In this document: positions 16,184-26,057 of the stretch, piece by piece
Layout: the number at the start of each line of letters is the position of its first letter
How positions within the stretch are numbered: position 1 is the first letter of the stretch
Source: Nocardioides luteus
Lineage (GTDB): Bacteria > Actinomycetota > Actinomycetes > Propionibacteriales > Nocardioidaceae
Reading direction: 5' to 3'
Length of the DNA stretch: 64,000 bases
NCBI RefSeq assembly: GCF_000960475.2
Contig: NZ_JZDQ02000033.1
Coordinates: 1-64,000 of the forward strand
Translations under genes and position numbers: made by a program
Notes under the pieces: model-generated
What the model was told of the DNA's origin: nothing
The model's database searches: none
What the model saw: only the letters and a program-made list of their open reading frames with translations

Positions 16184-17035
16184 CTACCGGCCACCGAAGC
16201 CGGTGGTGGCGACGCCCTTGACGATCTGGCGCTGGAAGAAGAGGAAGACGACGATCAGCGGCAGCGCGGCCAGGACGGCCTGGGCCATCGTCTGGGCGTA
16301 CTGGATGCCGTGGGCGTCGATGACGGTCTGCAGCCCGGTCGGCAGCGTCATCAGGTTGGTGTCGTTGATGACCAGGAACGGCCACAGGAAGTTGTTCCAG
16401 GCGTTGATGAACACGAAGATCGCGACCGCCGCCATGACCGGGCGCGACAGCGGCAGCACGATCGACCAGAAGACCCGCAGCCGGCCGGCGCCGTCGACGC
16501 GGGCGGCGTCCTCGAGCTCGATCGGCACCCCGTCGAAGAACTGCTTGAGGATGAAGACCATCGCCGGCGCCACGATCTGCGGGAGGATCAGGCCCCAGGG
16601 AGTGTCGATCAGGTCGAACGTGAGCATCTCGTAGAACAGCGGGATGATCAGCACCTGCGGCGGGATGATGATCGCCGCCACGATGACCGCGAAGAGCCAT
16701 CGCCGGCCCGGGAAGCGCAGCCGCGAGAAGGCGTACGCCGCCAGCGCGGAGATCGTCACCGTCAGCACCGTGATGACCAGCGAGGTCCACAGGCTGTTGA
16801 GTGCCCAGATCCACACGTTGCCGTTCGACAGCATCTCCCGGAACGCCTCGGTCGTGAGGCCGTCGCCGCCGATCCAGCCCGACTCGGACGCGGCGTCGGT
16901 CTCGGTCTTGAACGCGGTGGCGACCGCCCACAGGAACGGCATCAGCCAGCCGACCGCCATCAGCGCCAGCACCACGAACGCGACGACGCGGCCGGCCCCC
17001 TTCTCGCCCGGTGATCGAGTTTGTCGAGATCTCAT
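16184..17035 (-). CDS. Carbohydrate ABC transporter permease, MalG/AraQ type
   Basis: 283 residues; ATG at 17035 overlaps the previous permease stop by 4 nt (ATGA). Six predicted membrane helices start at residue 15 (VVAFVVLALMAVGWLMPFL). The EAA loop signature IELEDAARVDGAGRLRVF contacts the transport ATPase. This is the inner-membrane permease for a sugar or oligosaccharide in the CUT1 family. Neighbours suggest arabinosides as substrate. No ATPase gene is present in the operon. Confidence 0.9.
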   Translation of the reverse strand: MRSRQTRSPGEKGAGRVVAFVVLALMAVGWLMPFLWAVATAFKTETDAASESGWIGGDGLTTEAFREMLSNGNVWIWALNSLWTSLVITVLTVTISALAAYAFSRLRFPGRRWLFAVIVAAIIIPPQVLIIPLFYEMLTFDLIDTPWGLILPQIVAPAMVFILKQFFDGVPIELEDAARVDGAGRLRVFWSIVLPLSRPVMAAVAIFVFINAWNNFLWPFLVINDTNLMTLPTGLQTVIDAHGIQYAQTMAQAVLAALPLIVVFLFFQRQIVKGVATTGFGGR

Positions 17036-17973
17036 GACAGGTTCCTCCGACGGTTCATGGCGGTCATCTGGAAGACGCCCACGACGACGATGAGCGCGAA
17101 GAAGACGTACGAGATCGCGGCCGAGTAGCCGAAGCGGTAGCCGACGAACCCGGACTCGTAGATGTACTGCACGATCGGCCGGGTCGTGTCCGTCGAGACG
17201 CCGATGAGCATCTGGTACGCCTGGTCGAACAGCTTCAGCGAGGCCAGGACCTGCAGCATCACGATCAGGATCGTGGCCGGCCAGAGCTGAGGCAACGTGA
17301 TCGAGGTGAGCCGGCGCCACGGTCCGGCGCCGTCGATGGCGGCGGCTTCGTACAGCTGGTCGGGGATGTTCTGCAGCGCGGCGAGGTAGAGCAGGAAGTT
17401 GAACCCGACCGTCCACCACACCGTGGCGATGACGATCGCGTAGAGGTTCACGGCCGGGTCCTGGAGCCACGCGATCGGCTCGATCCCGAGTGCGCCGAGG
17501 ACGGAGTTGGCCGCGCCGATGTCCGGGTTGAAGATCCACACCCAGATCTGCGAGACGACCGTCGAGGCGAGCAGGAACGGCATGAAGAACGACAGCCGCC
17601 ACAGCCACTGCCCCGGCAGCCCGCGATGGACGAGCAGCGCCATCACCAGTGCGAGGATCACCAGCGGGATCGTCGAGACGACGGTGAACCAGACGGTCGT
17701 ACGTAGCGCCCGCCACATCGTCGGATCCGTCAGCGCCTCCCGGTAGTTGTCGAGTCCGACCCACGAGCCCCCTGCGCCCGTGAGCGACTGGTTCGTGACG
17801 CTCAGGTAGAGGCCGTGGACCAGCGGCCAGACCAGGAAGAGCGCGAACGCGACCAGGAACGGCGCCAGGAAACCCCAGCTCACCAGGCCTTCGCGGCTGG
17901 GTCCGGTGGTCGTCGCCGTTCTCGCACGGCTTGCCGCTGTGCGTACCAGCGGTCTCTCGACGGCTGCGGTCAT
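17032..17973 (-). CDS. Carbohydrate ABC transporter permease, MalF/UgpA type
   Basis: 313 residues; ATG at 17973 overlaps the binding-protein stop by 4 nt. A cytosolic N-terminus of about 30 residues precedes six helices (FLAPFLVAFALFLVWPLVHG first). The EAA loop is LYEAAAIDGAGPWRRLTSIT. It pairs with the MalG-type permease in a heterodimeric CUT1 importer. Confidence 0.9.
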   Translation of the reverse strand: MTAAVERPLVRTAASRARTATTTGPSREGLVSWGFLAPFLVAFALFLVWPLVHGLYLSVTNQSLTGAGGSWVGLDNYREALTDPTMWRALRTTVWFTVVSTIPLVILALVMALLVHRGLPGQWLWRLSFFMPFLLASTVVSQIWVWIFNPDIGAANSVLGALGIEPIAWLQDPAVNLYAIVIATVWWTVGFNFLLYLAALQNIPDQLYEAAAIDGAGPWRRLTSITLPQLWPATILIVMLQVLASLKLFDQAYQMLIGVSTDTTRPIVQYIYESGFVGYRFGYSAAISYVFFALIVVVGVFQMTAMNRRRNLS

Positions 17974-19328
17974 GGCTTCCACGTCCCATCGGGGTCGACC
18001 GGGTTCTGGGTCTTCAGCAGCCGGTCGACCCGGGCCCGGAACGCGTCGATCGCGCCCGGCGCGCCCTTCCCGGTCATCAGCGCCGGCTGGATCGCGTTGC
18101 CGAAGCCGGAGTGGAAGTTGGAGGCCGACCCGGTGAACCAGGCCGCCGGGTCGTAGTTGACCCGCTCGGCGACATCGGCGTAGTGCGACTGCGGCGTCAG
18201 CTTCGCGTACTCCGGGCTCTGGGTCACCGGAAGATAGGCCGGTACGTGACCCGCGGTCGCCCACTCGTAGGAGCCCTTGAGCAGGTCGGCCACGAACCGG
18301 TAGGTCAGGTCGCGACGGTGCTCGTCGACCTCGTTCTGGTGAGGCAGGACGAACGCGTGCGAGTCGGCGTACGCCGCCGGGGTCCCGAACAGGGTCGGGA
18401 TGGCGGTCATGTCGAACGGCACGCCCGCCTCCTTGACGGACCGGAGCTCCCAGACGCCGGTGAACAGCAGGCCGCTCCGGCCGGTGGCGAACTCGGCGAG
18501 CGCCGCGGCGTAGTCGTTGCGCTGGACGGCGAGCTTGCCGTCGAGCAGCCTCTGCATCAGCTGCAGCGACTCGACGGCGATGTCGTCGTCGATCTCGGCC
18601 TTCCCACCCTCGGGGAAGGTCATCGCCGCGCCGTGCTGGGTGTAGAAGGTGTAGAAGAGGCGGAACATCTGGGACCCGTCGCCGAGATAGCCGTACGACA
18701 GCGGCGGCGTGCCCTTCGTCTGACCGCCGACCTGGCTGACGAGGTCGATGAACTCCTCGGGCGACTCCGTCTTCCGGAGCCGGCCGTCGCTGTCGAGGAC
18801 ACCGGCCTTGTCGCAGATCTCGGGGTTGAACATCAGCACGGTCGGGTGGGCGTCGAGCGCGACGGCGAACACCTTGTCGCCGATCATGCCCTTCTTCCAG
18901 ATCTCCTCGGGGAAGTCGTCCTGGCTCACGCCGAGCTCCGCGAGCCGGCCGACGTCCCAGGTGTCGAGGAGCCCGCCGGGTGCATAGCCCGGCACCCGGG
19001 AGGCGTGCATGATCGCGAGCTCGGGCGGGCGACCGCCGGTCGCGGCCATCGCCAGCTTCGTGTAGTACGGCTCGCCCCAGACCAGGGTGGTGGTCTTGAC
19101 GTCGTACGCCGCGCCCGACCCGGTCGCCTTCGCGACCATGTCGGCCATGGTGCCGCCGTCGCCGCCGCTGAGCAGCGTCCAGAACTGGATCTGGTCGGGG
19201 TCGGCGGCGCTGGCGGCACCCGCGGCGCCGCAGGCGGAGAGGCCGCCGGAGAGGGCGGCTGCGCCGCCGATCGCGGCTGCTCCGGTGAGCAGCCCGCGTC
19301 TGGAAAGCATCGTGGATCGACGTGCCAT
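17970..19328 (-). CDS. Sugar ABC transporter substrate-binding protein
   Basis: 452 residues; AAGGAG precedes the ATG. The N-terminus has twin arginines (SRRGLLTGAAAIGG) and a lipobox-like LSACG, so it may be exported by Tat and lipid-anchored. The body is an extracellular solute-binding protein family 1 fold (FWTLLSGGDGG, FATGRSGLLFTGVWELRSV). It captures the sugar for the two downstream permeases. It is the first gene of the binding protein-permease-permease-GH51 operon and lies 51 nt downstream of the palindromic operator. Confidence 0.9.
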   Translation of the reverse strand: MARRSTMLSRRGLLTGAAAIGGAAALSGGLSACGAAGAASAADPDQIQFWTLLSGGDGGTMADMVAKATGSGAAYDVKTTTLVWGEPYYTKLAMAATGGRPPELAIMHASRVPGYAPGGLLDTWDVGRLAELGVSQDDFPEEIWKKGMIGDKVFAVALDAHPTVLMFNPEICDKAGVLDSDGRLRKTESPEEFIDLVSQVGGQTKGTPPLSYGYLGDGSQMFRLFYTFYTQHGAAMTFPEGGKAEIDDDIAVESLQLMQRLLDGKLAVQRNDYAAALAEFATGRSGLLFTGVWELRSVKEAGVPFDMTAIPTLFGTPAAYADSHAFVLPHQNEVDEHRRDLTYRFVADLLKGSYEWATAGHVPAYLPVTQSPEYAKLTPQSHYADVAERVNYDPAAWFTGSASNFHSGFGNAIQPALMTGKGAPGAIDAFRARVDRLLKTQNPVDPDGTWKP

Positions 19329-19378
19329 CGCGTCTCCTTGTCACAGAGGTGGGGTGTGACGTGCGTTACATCCCGAAC

Positions 19379-19396
19379 TATTACATCGATGTAATA
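19379..19396. promoter_or_regulatory. 18-bp palindromic LacI-type operator
   Basis: TATTACATCGATGTAATA is a perfect 18-bp palindrome with the central CG typical of LacI-family sites. A related half-site GTTACATC lies at 19365-19372. It sits 51-68 nt upstream of the binding-protein start, and the LacI gene is next door. Binding by that regulator is inference. Confidence 0.8.
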
Positions 19397-19511
19397 GCGC
19401 TGGCAAGAGTCTCTTCGTCCCCGATTCGGTGGATCCCTCCCGTCGCTGATCCACCTCGCCTCGATCACGAGTGCCAATGGGAAGCATGAAGTCCCTGAAG
19501 CTGCTCTCACG

Positions 19512-19607
19512 ATGAGCACGACGCTGCTCGTCGCCGCGGGTATCGGCTACCTGCTGGGCATCCTCGTCGGCGTGTGGATCGCGCACGGCCGCTGGACCGC
19601 GCACTGA
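19512..19607 (+). CDS. Small single-helix membrane protein, 31 residues
   Basis: ATG at 19512 to TGA at 19607 encodes a 31-residue peptide with one hydrophobic segment (LLVAAGIGYLLGILVGVWIA) and a short basic tail. A 9-codon frame starting at ATG 19488 ends with a TGA that overlaps its ATG (ATGA), which would allow coupling. It lies in the gap between the LacI gene and the operator, opposite in direction to both. No homologue is recognised; the composition strongly suggests a membrane peptide, but translation is unproven. Confidence 0.45.
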   Translation: MSTTLLVAAGIGYLLGILVGVWIAHGRWTAH

Positions 19608-19613
19608 TCGCCG

Positions 19614-20636
19614 CTACCGCGTCGTACTCCCCCGGACGACCAGCTCGTGCGGGATCGCCACCACGCGCGGAGGACTCGTCCGGTCGGCGATCCGGGTCAG
19701 CAGCAGGTCGACCGCCGCCTCGGCGAAGGCGTGCCGGTCCAGGGCGATGGTGGTCAGCGACGGGTTCATGAACCGGGCGTGCTCGACGTCGTCGAACCCG
19801 GTCATCAGGACGTCGCCGGGCACCGAGATCCCGTGCTCGTCGAGCACGTGCAGCGCGCCGAACGCGATCGAGTCGGTGAACGCGACGATCGCGTCGAAGC
19901 CGGTGTCGCGGGCGAGCAGCTCGGCGGCGGCCTCGGCGCCACCCACCATCGACCACTCCTCGACGTACACCTCCAGCTGCGGGTCCGCCTCGATCCCGTG
20001 CTCAGCCAACGCCCGGTGATAGCCCTCCAGCCGCTGGATGCTGGTGGCCGTGGCGTCGGTCGCGCCGGTCTCGCCGCCCATGGCGACGATCCGCCGCGCG
20101 CCGCGCTCGAGCAGGTGCTTCGTCACCTCGTACCCGGCCTGCCGGCTGTCGATCAGCACCCGGTCGACCTTGTGCTGCTCGACCTCGCCGATCAGCACCA
20201 CCGGCGGCAGCTGGTCGTCGTGGACGATGATGCTGTCCTTGAGCCGGATCGGGTTGAGGATCACCCCGTCGATCTGGTGCTCCCGAGCCCGCGAGACCAG
20301 GTCGTACTCCCGCTTCGGCTCCGCCGCCGTCTCCTCGATCTGCACCACCATCCCGCGCTCGTGCGCCACCTGCACCACCCGATGCACCACGTCCGCCGAG
20401 AACGCCGTCGCCAGATCCGGCAGCGCCAGCGCGATCACCCCGGTCCTTCCGTTCCGCAGGCTCCGGGCACTCAGGTTCGGTACGAACCCCAGCTCCTCCA
20501 CCGCAGCCAGCACCCTCTCGCGGGTGTCGGGACGTACGAACACGGTCTCGTTCATCACGTTCGACACCGTCTTCGGCGACACCCCCGCAAGCGCCGCGAC
20601 ATCCTTCACCGTCGCCCGGCGCGGCCCCCTGGTCAT
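19614..20636 (-). CDS. LacI-family transcriptional regulator
   Basis: 340 residues. The N-terminal LacI helix-turn-helix is VKDVAALAGVSPKTVSNVMN, with hinge helix NLSARSLRNGRTGVIAL. A periplasmic-binding-protein-like sensor domain follows (residues 60-338; GYEVTKHLLERGARRIVAMG, TGFDDVEHARFMNPSLTTI). It is a probable repressor of the adjacent transporter/arabinofuranosidase operon, released by an arabinose-type ligand, acting at the 18-bp palindrome. The gene runs in the same direction as the operon and lies upstream of it. Confidence 0.9.
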   Translation of the reverse strand: MTRGPRRATVKDVAALAGVSPKTVSNVMNETVFVRPDTRERVLAAVEELGFVPNLSARSLRNGRTGVIALALPDLATAFSADVVHRVVQVAHERGMVVQIEETAAEPKREYDLVSRAREHQIDGVILNPIRLKDSIIVHDDQLPPVVLIGEVEQHKVDRVLIDSRQAGYEVTKHLLERGARRIVAMGGETGATDATATSIQRLEGYHRALAEHGIEADPQLEVYVEEWSMVGGAEAAAELLARDTGFDAIVAFTDSIAFGALHVLDEHGISVPGDVLMTGFDDVEHARFMNPSLTTIALDRHAFAEAAVDLLLTRIADRTSPPRVVAIPHELVVRGSTTR

Positions 20637-21311
20637 GGGGTCAGCGTATGGGAGTTCGGCGAGCCCGTGCGTGCTCTAAACCACGCGAAACGCACTGCCA
20701 GCTCTCAACCGACGACTCGGGTCACGTAACACAACAGCGCCCGGCGCAGTCCGGTCGATCATTGCCTGTGCCGCGGGCCATCGCGACGATGTCTGTTGAA
20801 TGCGTCGAAATCGTTGGTGACGGCGAGGCAGGCACCCCGGAGCCGGTTGTCACGAGTTCAGCTCAAGGCCCGGGCCAGCCGCGACCAGGCAGAGCCGAGA
20901 CGGTCGGCCTCGATAGCCAGCGCCTGGCTCCAGCAGCAGATCTCTGCACCGCGCGCACGCCGAGTGCGATCCCCACAATTGGTGACGAATTTGCCGAACG
21001 AAGAGCGAGGGTTCGCGTTCGTCCAGAACCTAAGAGACGTCAGAACTTCCGCCCTGCTCGGCCATCGCGCGGTTCGCGCTCCCCCGGAGCGGAGGGCGCC
21101 AGCTCAGCACCCGGCGCTCAGCCATGCACAAGTATGGCGCAGGCATTTCAAAGATCCCCAACAAGAACCAGCGATGGGCACTAGCATCGTAAGCAAAGAA
21201 CCAGCGCGAGCAGCGCAGCATCACGGTCTGCCCGCGAGGCCCGTCCTTTGCTGCCAGAGCTCTTTGCTCACCGACGATTTGAGCCCAACTCGGGCAGGAG
21301 CAAGCAGGACA
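20637..21311. other. 675-nt gap at the left edge of the defence island
   Basis: Open frames run through this stretch, including one in phase with the 1581-residue gene from 20796. Their translations are Arg/Pro/Ala-rich without recognisable domains, so I do not call a gene. I found no tRNA, integrase remnant or clear attachment repeat. It probably contains the island promoter and may mark an integration junction. Confidence 0.4.
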
Positions 21312-24300
21312 GTGACTGTTGATCACGAGGCGTGGAACCCGGACCAAACACTGGCGCGGGAGGTGACGGGTCAGTTCAAGCGAGCGATCGACTCCTACCG
21401 AATTCAACCTAATCTAGTGGTCGAACACGCAAATCTCGAGGAGTCCATCCGCACAGGTGGATACGCCAACCGGACGCTCCTCGAACTTGTACAGAACGCC
21501 GCGGATGCGATCGTTGGCGCAGAGGACGAGGGCGAGACTGCAGGTCGTGTTGAGATCGTGCTCGACACGAAGAACGAAGTTCTCTACTGCGCAAACGCTG
21601 GACGCCCATTCTCGCTCAGCGGACTCACCGCGATCTCCATGGCGTACCTGAGCGCCAAGCGCGGTGATGAGATCGGAAGGTTCGGGCTCGGGTTCAAATC
21701 GGTGCTGGCCGTATCCGACTCTCCCCAGGTCTTCAGCCGATCCATTTCTTTCGAGTTCAACACGTCGGAGGCGCGCGACGAGCTGCATAAGGTGAACCCA
21801 GCTGCTCGAAGACTCCCGATTCTGAGGACGGCGACGGTCGCAGACTTCAGCGAAGCTGTCACCGAAGATGCGATCCTTGCCGACTTGTCGTCATGGGCAA
21901 CAACCATCGTGAAACTCCCGGGCGCACGAAACCTGAAGCGCCTTCGCGCCGAGATTGAGGGCTTCCACTCGGAGTTCCTCTTGTTCGTGCAGGCCGTTCG
22001 TGAAATCCGCCTGAAGGTCGTCGGCGCGGAGTCGTACGAAGCACACCACGTCTCACGTGACCTCGGTGACGGCAGATTCAGCATCGAGTCTTTGGGCGAG
22101 AACCCGGATGAGTGGATCATCGAGAGCCGGATGCATGAGCCGTCGACAGAGGCGCGCAAGGAAGTCGGCGAGGCGGTGTCGCGCTCGAAGGTGAAGGTCA
22201 CAGTGGCGGTTCCGGCGGTTCAGCGCCGCGAGTTCCGCCGAGGGCAGTTCTGGTCGTACTTCCCGTTGCAAGACGAAACTTCCGCATCTGCGTTGTTCAA
22301 CGCCCCTTGGAGTGTGAACGACGACCGTACGACCCTACTCAAGAACGACTACAACCGCGAGATCCTCCGGACAGTCGCGGAGATGTTCGTCGACGTCATG
22401 CCGAAGTTGAGCAGTGTCAAGGACCCGGCGGCGCATCTGGACTTCATGCCCGCGCGCGGACGGGAGATCCTGAGCTTCGGAGACGAGCTCCTGACGGCAC
22501 ACGTACCAGAGATCGCGGCTCGCCGAGAGTTGATTCCCGACGCGACAGGTGCCCTTCGGAACAGCCAGCAGCTACTTCCGCTCGACTTCGCGGTCGGGTT
22601 CGACAAAGAGGTCCACCAAGCATGGACCCAGTCGCCCAACACGGGCGACGACGTTCCGCACTGGCTCTGCTACCAGACCGGCACCCGAACGACGCGTCTT
22701 CGCGATCTCTATATCCTCGGCCGGAACTCCGAAGCGGACACTCGGGACCCGAAAGCGGCCCTGACGCACCTGCCTAAGCGAGGGCTTCTCACCTGGCTGC
22801 GCGAGTGGGCCGAGGGCGATGACCCCAAGTCCGCCGCGAACGCACTAAGGACCGTCGCGGGCCACTCGAGCCTTCCGAAGATCAACGAGGCAAAGGTCAT
22901 CCCCACCAACGCTGGCATGAGGGCTCTCGAGGATCGTCGAGTGGTGTTCCTAAACCGCGAGTCGGATCTGGAGATCGAAGATGCGGTCTTCGTTAGTCCG
23001 GCGTTCCTCAAGCACGACGGCGTCGAGAAGATCCTTCAGGATCGAGGCTTCCGTGACCTCGATCCCGAAGCGATCCTCACTGCACGTCTCGCCAAGCTCG
23101 ACAACAACCCGAGCCCCGACGACTTGACCAAGGTTTGGGACTCCACAGTCGACCTGCATGCTCAGGCGGCAAGCCGCATCATGCTGGCCGCAAAGGCACC
23201 CATCAAGGTGCCGACGCTCGACGGCGGCTGGGCGTGGCCACAGCAGGTGCTCGATCTCGACATCTCGCTGGGCGACAACTTTGCTCCGCGATTGCTCGAC
23301 AAGCACCGCTGCGAGTCCGAGGTCGCGCATCAACTCGGTGTCGTACGTCGGCCGATCAAGGGTTACCCGGTCGAGGACGAGCCGCACTTCGACGAGTACC
23401 GGCAGTGGGTACTGAAAGAGCTCAACCAACACAACGGTCCAGGAGAACGACCGACCGAGGCTATTGAGTTCAACCTTGCGAAGGGCTCGGGACCGTTTTC
23501 GGTTCTGTTCCTGATGCGTGACGTGGGTGCTCCTGACAACGCGCGGGAATCCTGGACTGCCGCCCTTCTGGCTTGTGGTGACGACTCCTGGTCGTGCGAG
23601 GACCTGGAAACGGGGCGTACCTTCGAAATCGACTCTCCGCTCAGGTGGGCGGTGCGAAGCGCAGGTCTAGTGAAGTCGACCCATGGCATGCGGGCGCCGG
23701 GCGACGTCGTAGCCCCCTCGTTGGTCCGGTATGAAGGACTGCTGCCGCTGTTCCGGGGCGCACCACACGCCGGTGCGGTTCTCGGACTGCCGAGCGAGCT
23801 GGGGGATGTGCCTCCCCATCTCATGCGCGAGATGCTGGAAGGGAAGCTCTTCCCGCCGCGAGTCAACGACGATGTCCTTCTGGAGTTCATCGTGGCCGCG
23901 ACGAAGGTCGGTTTCGAAGGCATGAGGCCAGCAACGATCCCGGCCCGTGTCGCTCGGACAATCGAGGCCCACGCGCCCAATGCTGTTTACATCGCATCCA
24001 CCGAGGACCAAGAGACCTTCCTGCGAACTCGGGGCCGTCCGTACTTGCGAGCCCGGGTCGACCAGATCGATGAACTTGTTCGCCGCGTCGGTTGCCGCCG
24101 GTTCGAGGACAGCTTTGCGTTCTCAGAGATCATCGAAGGACGTCAGAGCAGCGAGCCCGTGCTGGACGTCTACCCAGGGCTGCGGAACATGGTGGGTTCC
24201 GACAGACTCAACGGTGTCAAACTCGCTCGAGCGATGATGATCGCGAAGCGAGTCACGACCGAGGATGGCGTCGAGGACCAGCCACAGGATTGGTACCTCG

Positions 24301-26057
24301 ACGGGAGCGAGCTCGTCGTTCGCGATGATGCCGATGAAACGCAGGTCCTCAAGTTCGTCAACGAGGCGTTCGAGCTGCGCCTCGACAACGCCCAGATCAC
24401 TGAAGTGATCCAAGCAGGTATCGACCACATGCTGGAGGACCTCCGGGTTCAGGCAATGACAGTCGATTCCGATGCTGAGCGGCTTGAGCTCTACATTGGG
24501 CCGGACGACCTGCGCGACGCGTTGCCCACGGGTCTCTGGTCAGCGCTGGAGGCCCAGAATCTCGTCGACGATGACACTTCGGTCGCCGAGTTGTTCCTCG
24601 TCGTCTACGGCGCGGACTCGCTCAGAATCCTGGCGGATCGTTTTCGGGAGCTTGGCTTCTCGGATGTCCCCTCCGCGTGGGCTGGTATGCCGGCTGCTAT
24701 CACGTGGGTGCGCAAGATGGGCTTCGCAGCGGAGTACGCCGGCCAGCGATCGCGTTCCCGCCCACAAGAGTTCGTCGTCCCAGGTGCGGTGAAGCTGAAC
24801 GACCTGCATCCTTTCCAAAAAAAGATCAGTGAGAAGCTGCGTGTCGTCTTGACCCAGCCATCCGAGCAAGGGCCAGCCCAGAAAGGCATGGTCGAGCTTC
24901 CGACCGGTGCGGGCAAGACCCGCGTGGCCACGCAGACGGTTCTGCGCCTATTCGTGGATGAGGTTCTGAGTGGGACCGTCCTGTGGGTTGCGCAATCGAT
25001 CGAGCTGTGCGAACAGGCCGTGCAGACCTTCGAGACCGTGTGGCGCTACCTCGGCGACGAGCGTCCTCTGACGATCGGCCGCTTGTGGGAGAACAACAAG
25101 GTCCACGAGCCCGACACTGAGTTCAGTGTGATCGTTGCGACCGACGCCAAGCTGGAAGCCATCATGGGGCAGCCTGAGTACGAGTGGTTGAAGACCCCTG
25201 CCGCATTGTTCGTCGACGAGGCTCACCGGGCAGGTGGATCGACTCGGTACACGCAGATCCTCCGTTGGCTCGGTGTCGACGGTCGTAACTTCGAGCGACC
25301 GCTCGTCGGGCTGTCCGCTACGCCGTTCAAGGGAAGCGCCGGCGACACAGAGAGGACGAAGCAGCTCGCGGCCCGTTTTGGGCACAACCGCCTCACCGCC
25401 TTCGAGACCGACGCGTACGGGCAATTGGTGGGTCTCGGCGTGCTTGCGAGCGTCAAGCATGAGGTTTTGCCCGGAATCGATGTCGTCCTGAGCAGCGGCG
25501 AGCAAGAGGAGATCCGATCCTCGAAGGTCATCGACAGAAGTCTCTATGAGCGTCTTGGTCGGAACGAAGTCCGTATGAAGATCCTGGTCGAACACATCAT
25601 GGGTCTGACAGAGGAGCACCCCGACTGGCCGGTTCTCGTCTTCACCCCGAGCGTGCTGTCAGCTCAGGTGCTGTCGGCGTCCCTGCGGTACCGCGGCGTC
25701 AAGGCGGACTCGGTCAGTGGCCAGACAGGTCGTCACCAGCGCCGTGATGTCATCAGCCGCTTCCAGCGGGGCGAGATCAAAGTACTGGCCAACTGTGATC
25801 TCCTCATTCAGGGCTTCGACGCGCCTGGTGTTCGTGCGCTCTACATCGCGCGACCGACGTTCAGCCCGAGTGCGTACATCCAGATGGCGGGCCGGGGGCT
25901 GCGCGGGCCAAAGAATGGTGGCAAGCAAGAATGCCTCATCGTGGACGTCGCCGATAACTGGGGCGCGATGAACGACTTTCTTGGATACCGCGACTACACC
26001 GATCTCTGGGATCAGCAGCAGGGCAGCGTCAATAAGGAAGTGGAGTCGGACGAGTGA
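21312..26057 (+). CDS. GHKL (sacsin-type) ATPase fused to DEAH helicase, defence-island protein
   Basis: 1581 residues from GTG at 21312 (MTVDHEAWNPDQT). Residues 40-300 are a GHKL/Hsp90-like ATPase: N box LELVQNAADA (58-66), G1-like CANAGRPF (93-100), G2 GRFGLGFKS (122-130), closest to the sacsin type. About 850 residues without recognisable domains follow. The C-terminus is a superfamily 2 helicase: Walker A PTGAGKT (1197-1203), DEAH (1302-1305), and QMAGRGLRG (near 1523) as motif VI. It leads an operon overlapping the NERD gene by 4 nt (GTGA). Role: inferred ATP-driven sensing or remodelling of foreign DNA. No homologous DISARM subunit is known to me. The frame is open further upstream; an ATG at 21177 is a weaker start. 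Confidence 0.85.
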   Translation: MTVDHEAWNPDQTLAREVTGQFKRAIDSYRIQPNLVVEHANLEESIRTGGYANRTLLELVQNAADAIVGAEDEGETAGRVEIVLDTKNEVLYCANAGRPFSLSGLTAISMAYLSAKRGDEIGRFGLGFKSVLAVSDSPQVFSRSISFEFNTSEARDELHKVNPAARRLPILRTATVADFSEAVTEDAILADLSSWATTIVKLPGARNLKRLRAEIEGFHSEFLLFVQAVREIRLKVVGAESYEAHHVSRDLGDGRFSIESLGENPDEWIIESRMHEPSTEARKEVGEAVSRSKVKVTVAVPAVQRREFRRGQFWSYFPLQDETSASALFNAPWSVNDDRTTLLKNDYNREILRTVAEMFVDVMPKLSSVKDPAAHLDFMPARGREILSFGDELLTAHVPEIAARRELIPDATGALRNSQQLLPLDFAVGFDKEVHQAWTQSPNTGDDVPHWLCYQTGTRTTRLRDLYILGRNSEADTRDPKAALTHLPKRGLLTWLREWAEGDDPKSAANALRTVAGHSSLPKINEAKVIPTNAGMRALEDRRVVFLNRESDLEIEDAVFVSPAFLKHDGVEKILQDRGFRDLDPEAILTARLAKLDNNPSPDDLTKVWDSTVDLHAQAASRIMLAAKAPIKVPTLDGGWAWPQQVLDLDISLGDNFAPRLLDKHRCESEVAHQLGVVRRPIKGYPVEDEPHFDEYRQWVLKELNQHNGPGERPTEAIEFNLAKGSGPFSVLFLMRDVGAPDNARESWTAALLACGDDSWSCEDLETGRTFEIDSPLRWAVRSAGLVKSTHGMRAPGDVVAPSLVRYEGLLPLFRGAPHAGAVLGLPSELGDVPPHLMREMLEGKLFPPRVNDDVLLEFIVAATKVGFEGMRPATIPARVARTIEAHAPNAVYIASTEDQETFLRTRGRPYLRARVDQIDELVRRVGCRRFEDSFAFSEIIEGRQSSEPVLDVYPGLRNMVGSDRLNGVKLARAMMIAKRVTTEDGVEDQPQDWYLDGSELVVRDDADETQVLKFVNEAFELRLDNAQITEVIQAGIDHMLEDLRVQAMTVDSDAERLELYIGPDDLRDALPTGLWSALEAQNLVDDDTSVAELFLVVYGADSLRILADRFRELGFSDVPSAWAGMPAAITWVRKMGFAAEYAGQRSRSRPQEFVVPGAVKLNDLHPFQKKISEKLRVVLTQPSEQGPAQKGMVELPTGAGKTRVATQTVLRLFVDEVLSGTVLWVAQSIELCEQAVQTFETVWRYLGDERPLTIGRLWENNKVHEPDTEFSVIVATDAKLEAIMGQPEYEWLKTPAALFVDEAHRAGGSTRYTQILRWLGVDGRNFERPLVGLSATPFKGSAGDTERTKQLAARFGHNRLTAFETDAYGQLVGLGVLASVKHEVLPGIDVVLSSGEQEEIRSSKVIDRSLYERLGRNEVRMKILVEHIMGLTEEHPDWPVLVFTPSVLSAQVLSASLRYRGVKADSVSGQTGRHQRRDVISRFQRGEIKVLANCDLLIQGFDAPGVRALYIARPTFSPSAYIQMAGRGLRGPKNGGKQECLIVDVADNWGAMNDFLGYRDYTDLWDQQQGSVNKEVESDE

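Noticed and set aside
20796..21311. N-terminal extension of the GHKL-helicase gene
   Set aside because: In frame, but Arg/Pro-rich with no domain; the GHKL domain starts normally after the GTG at 21312.
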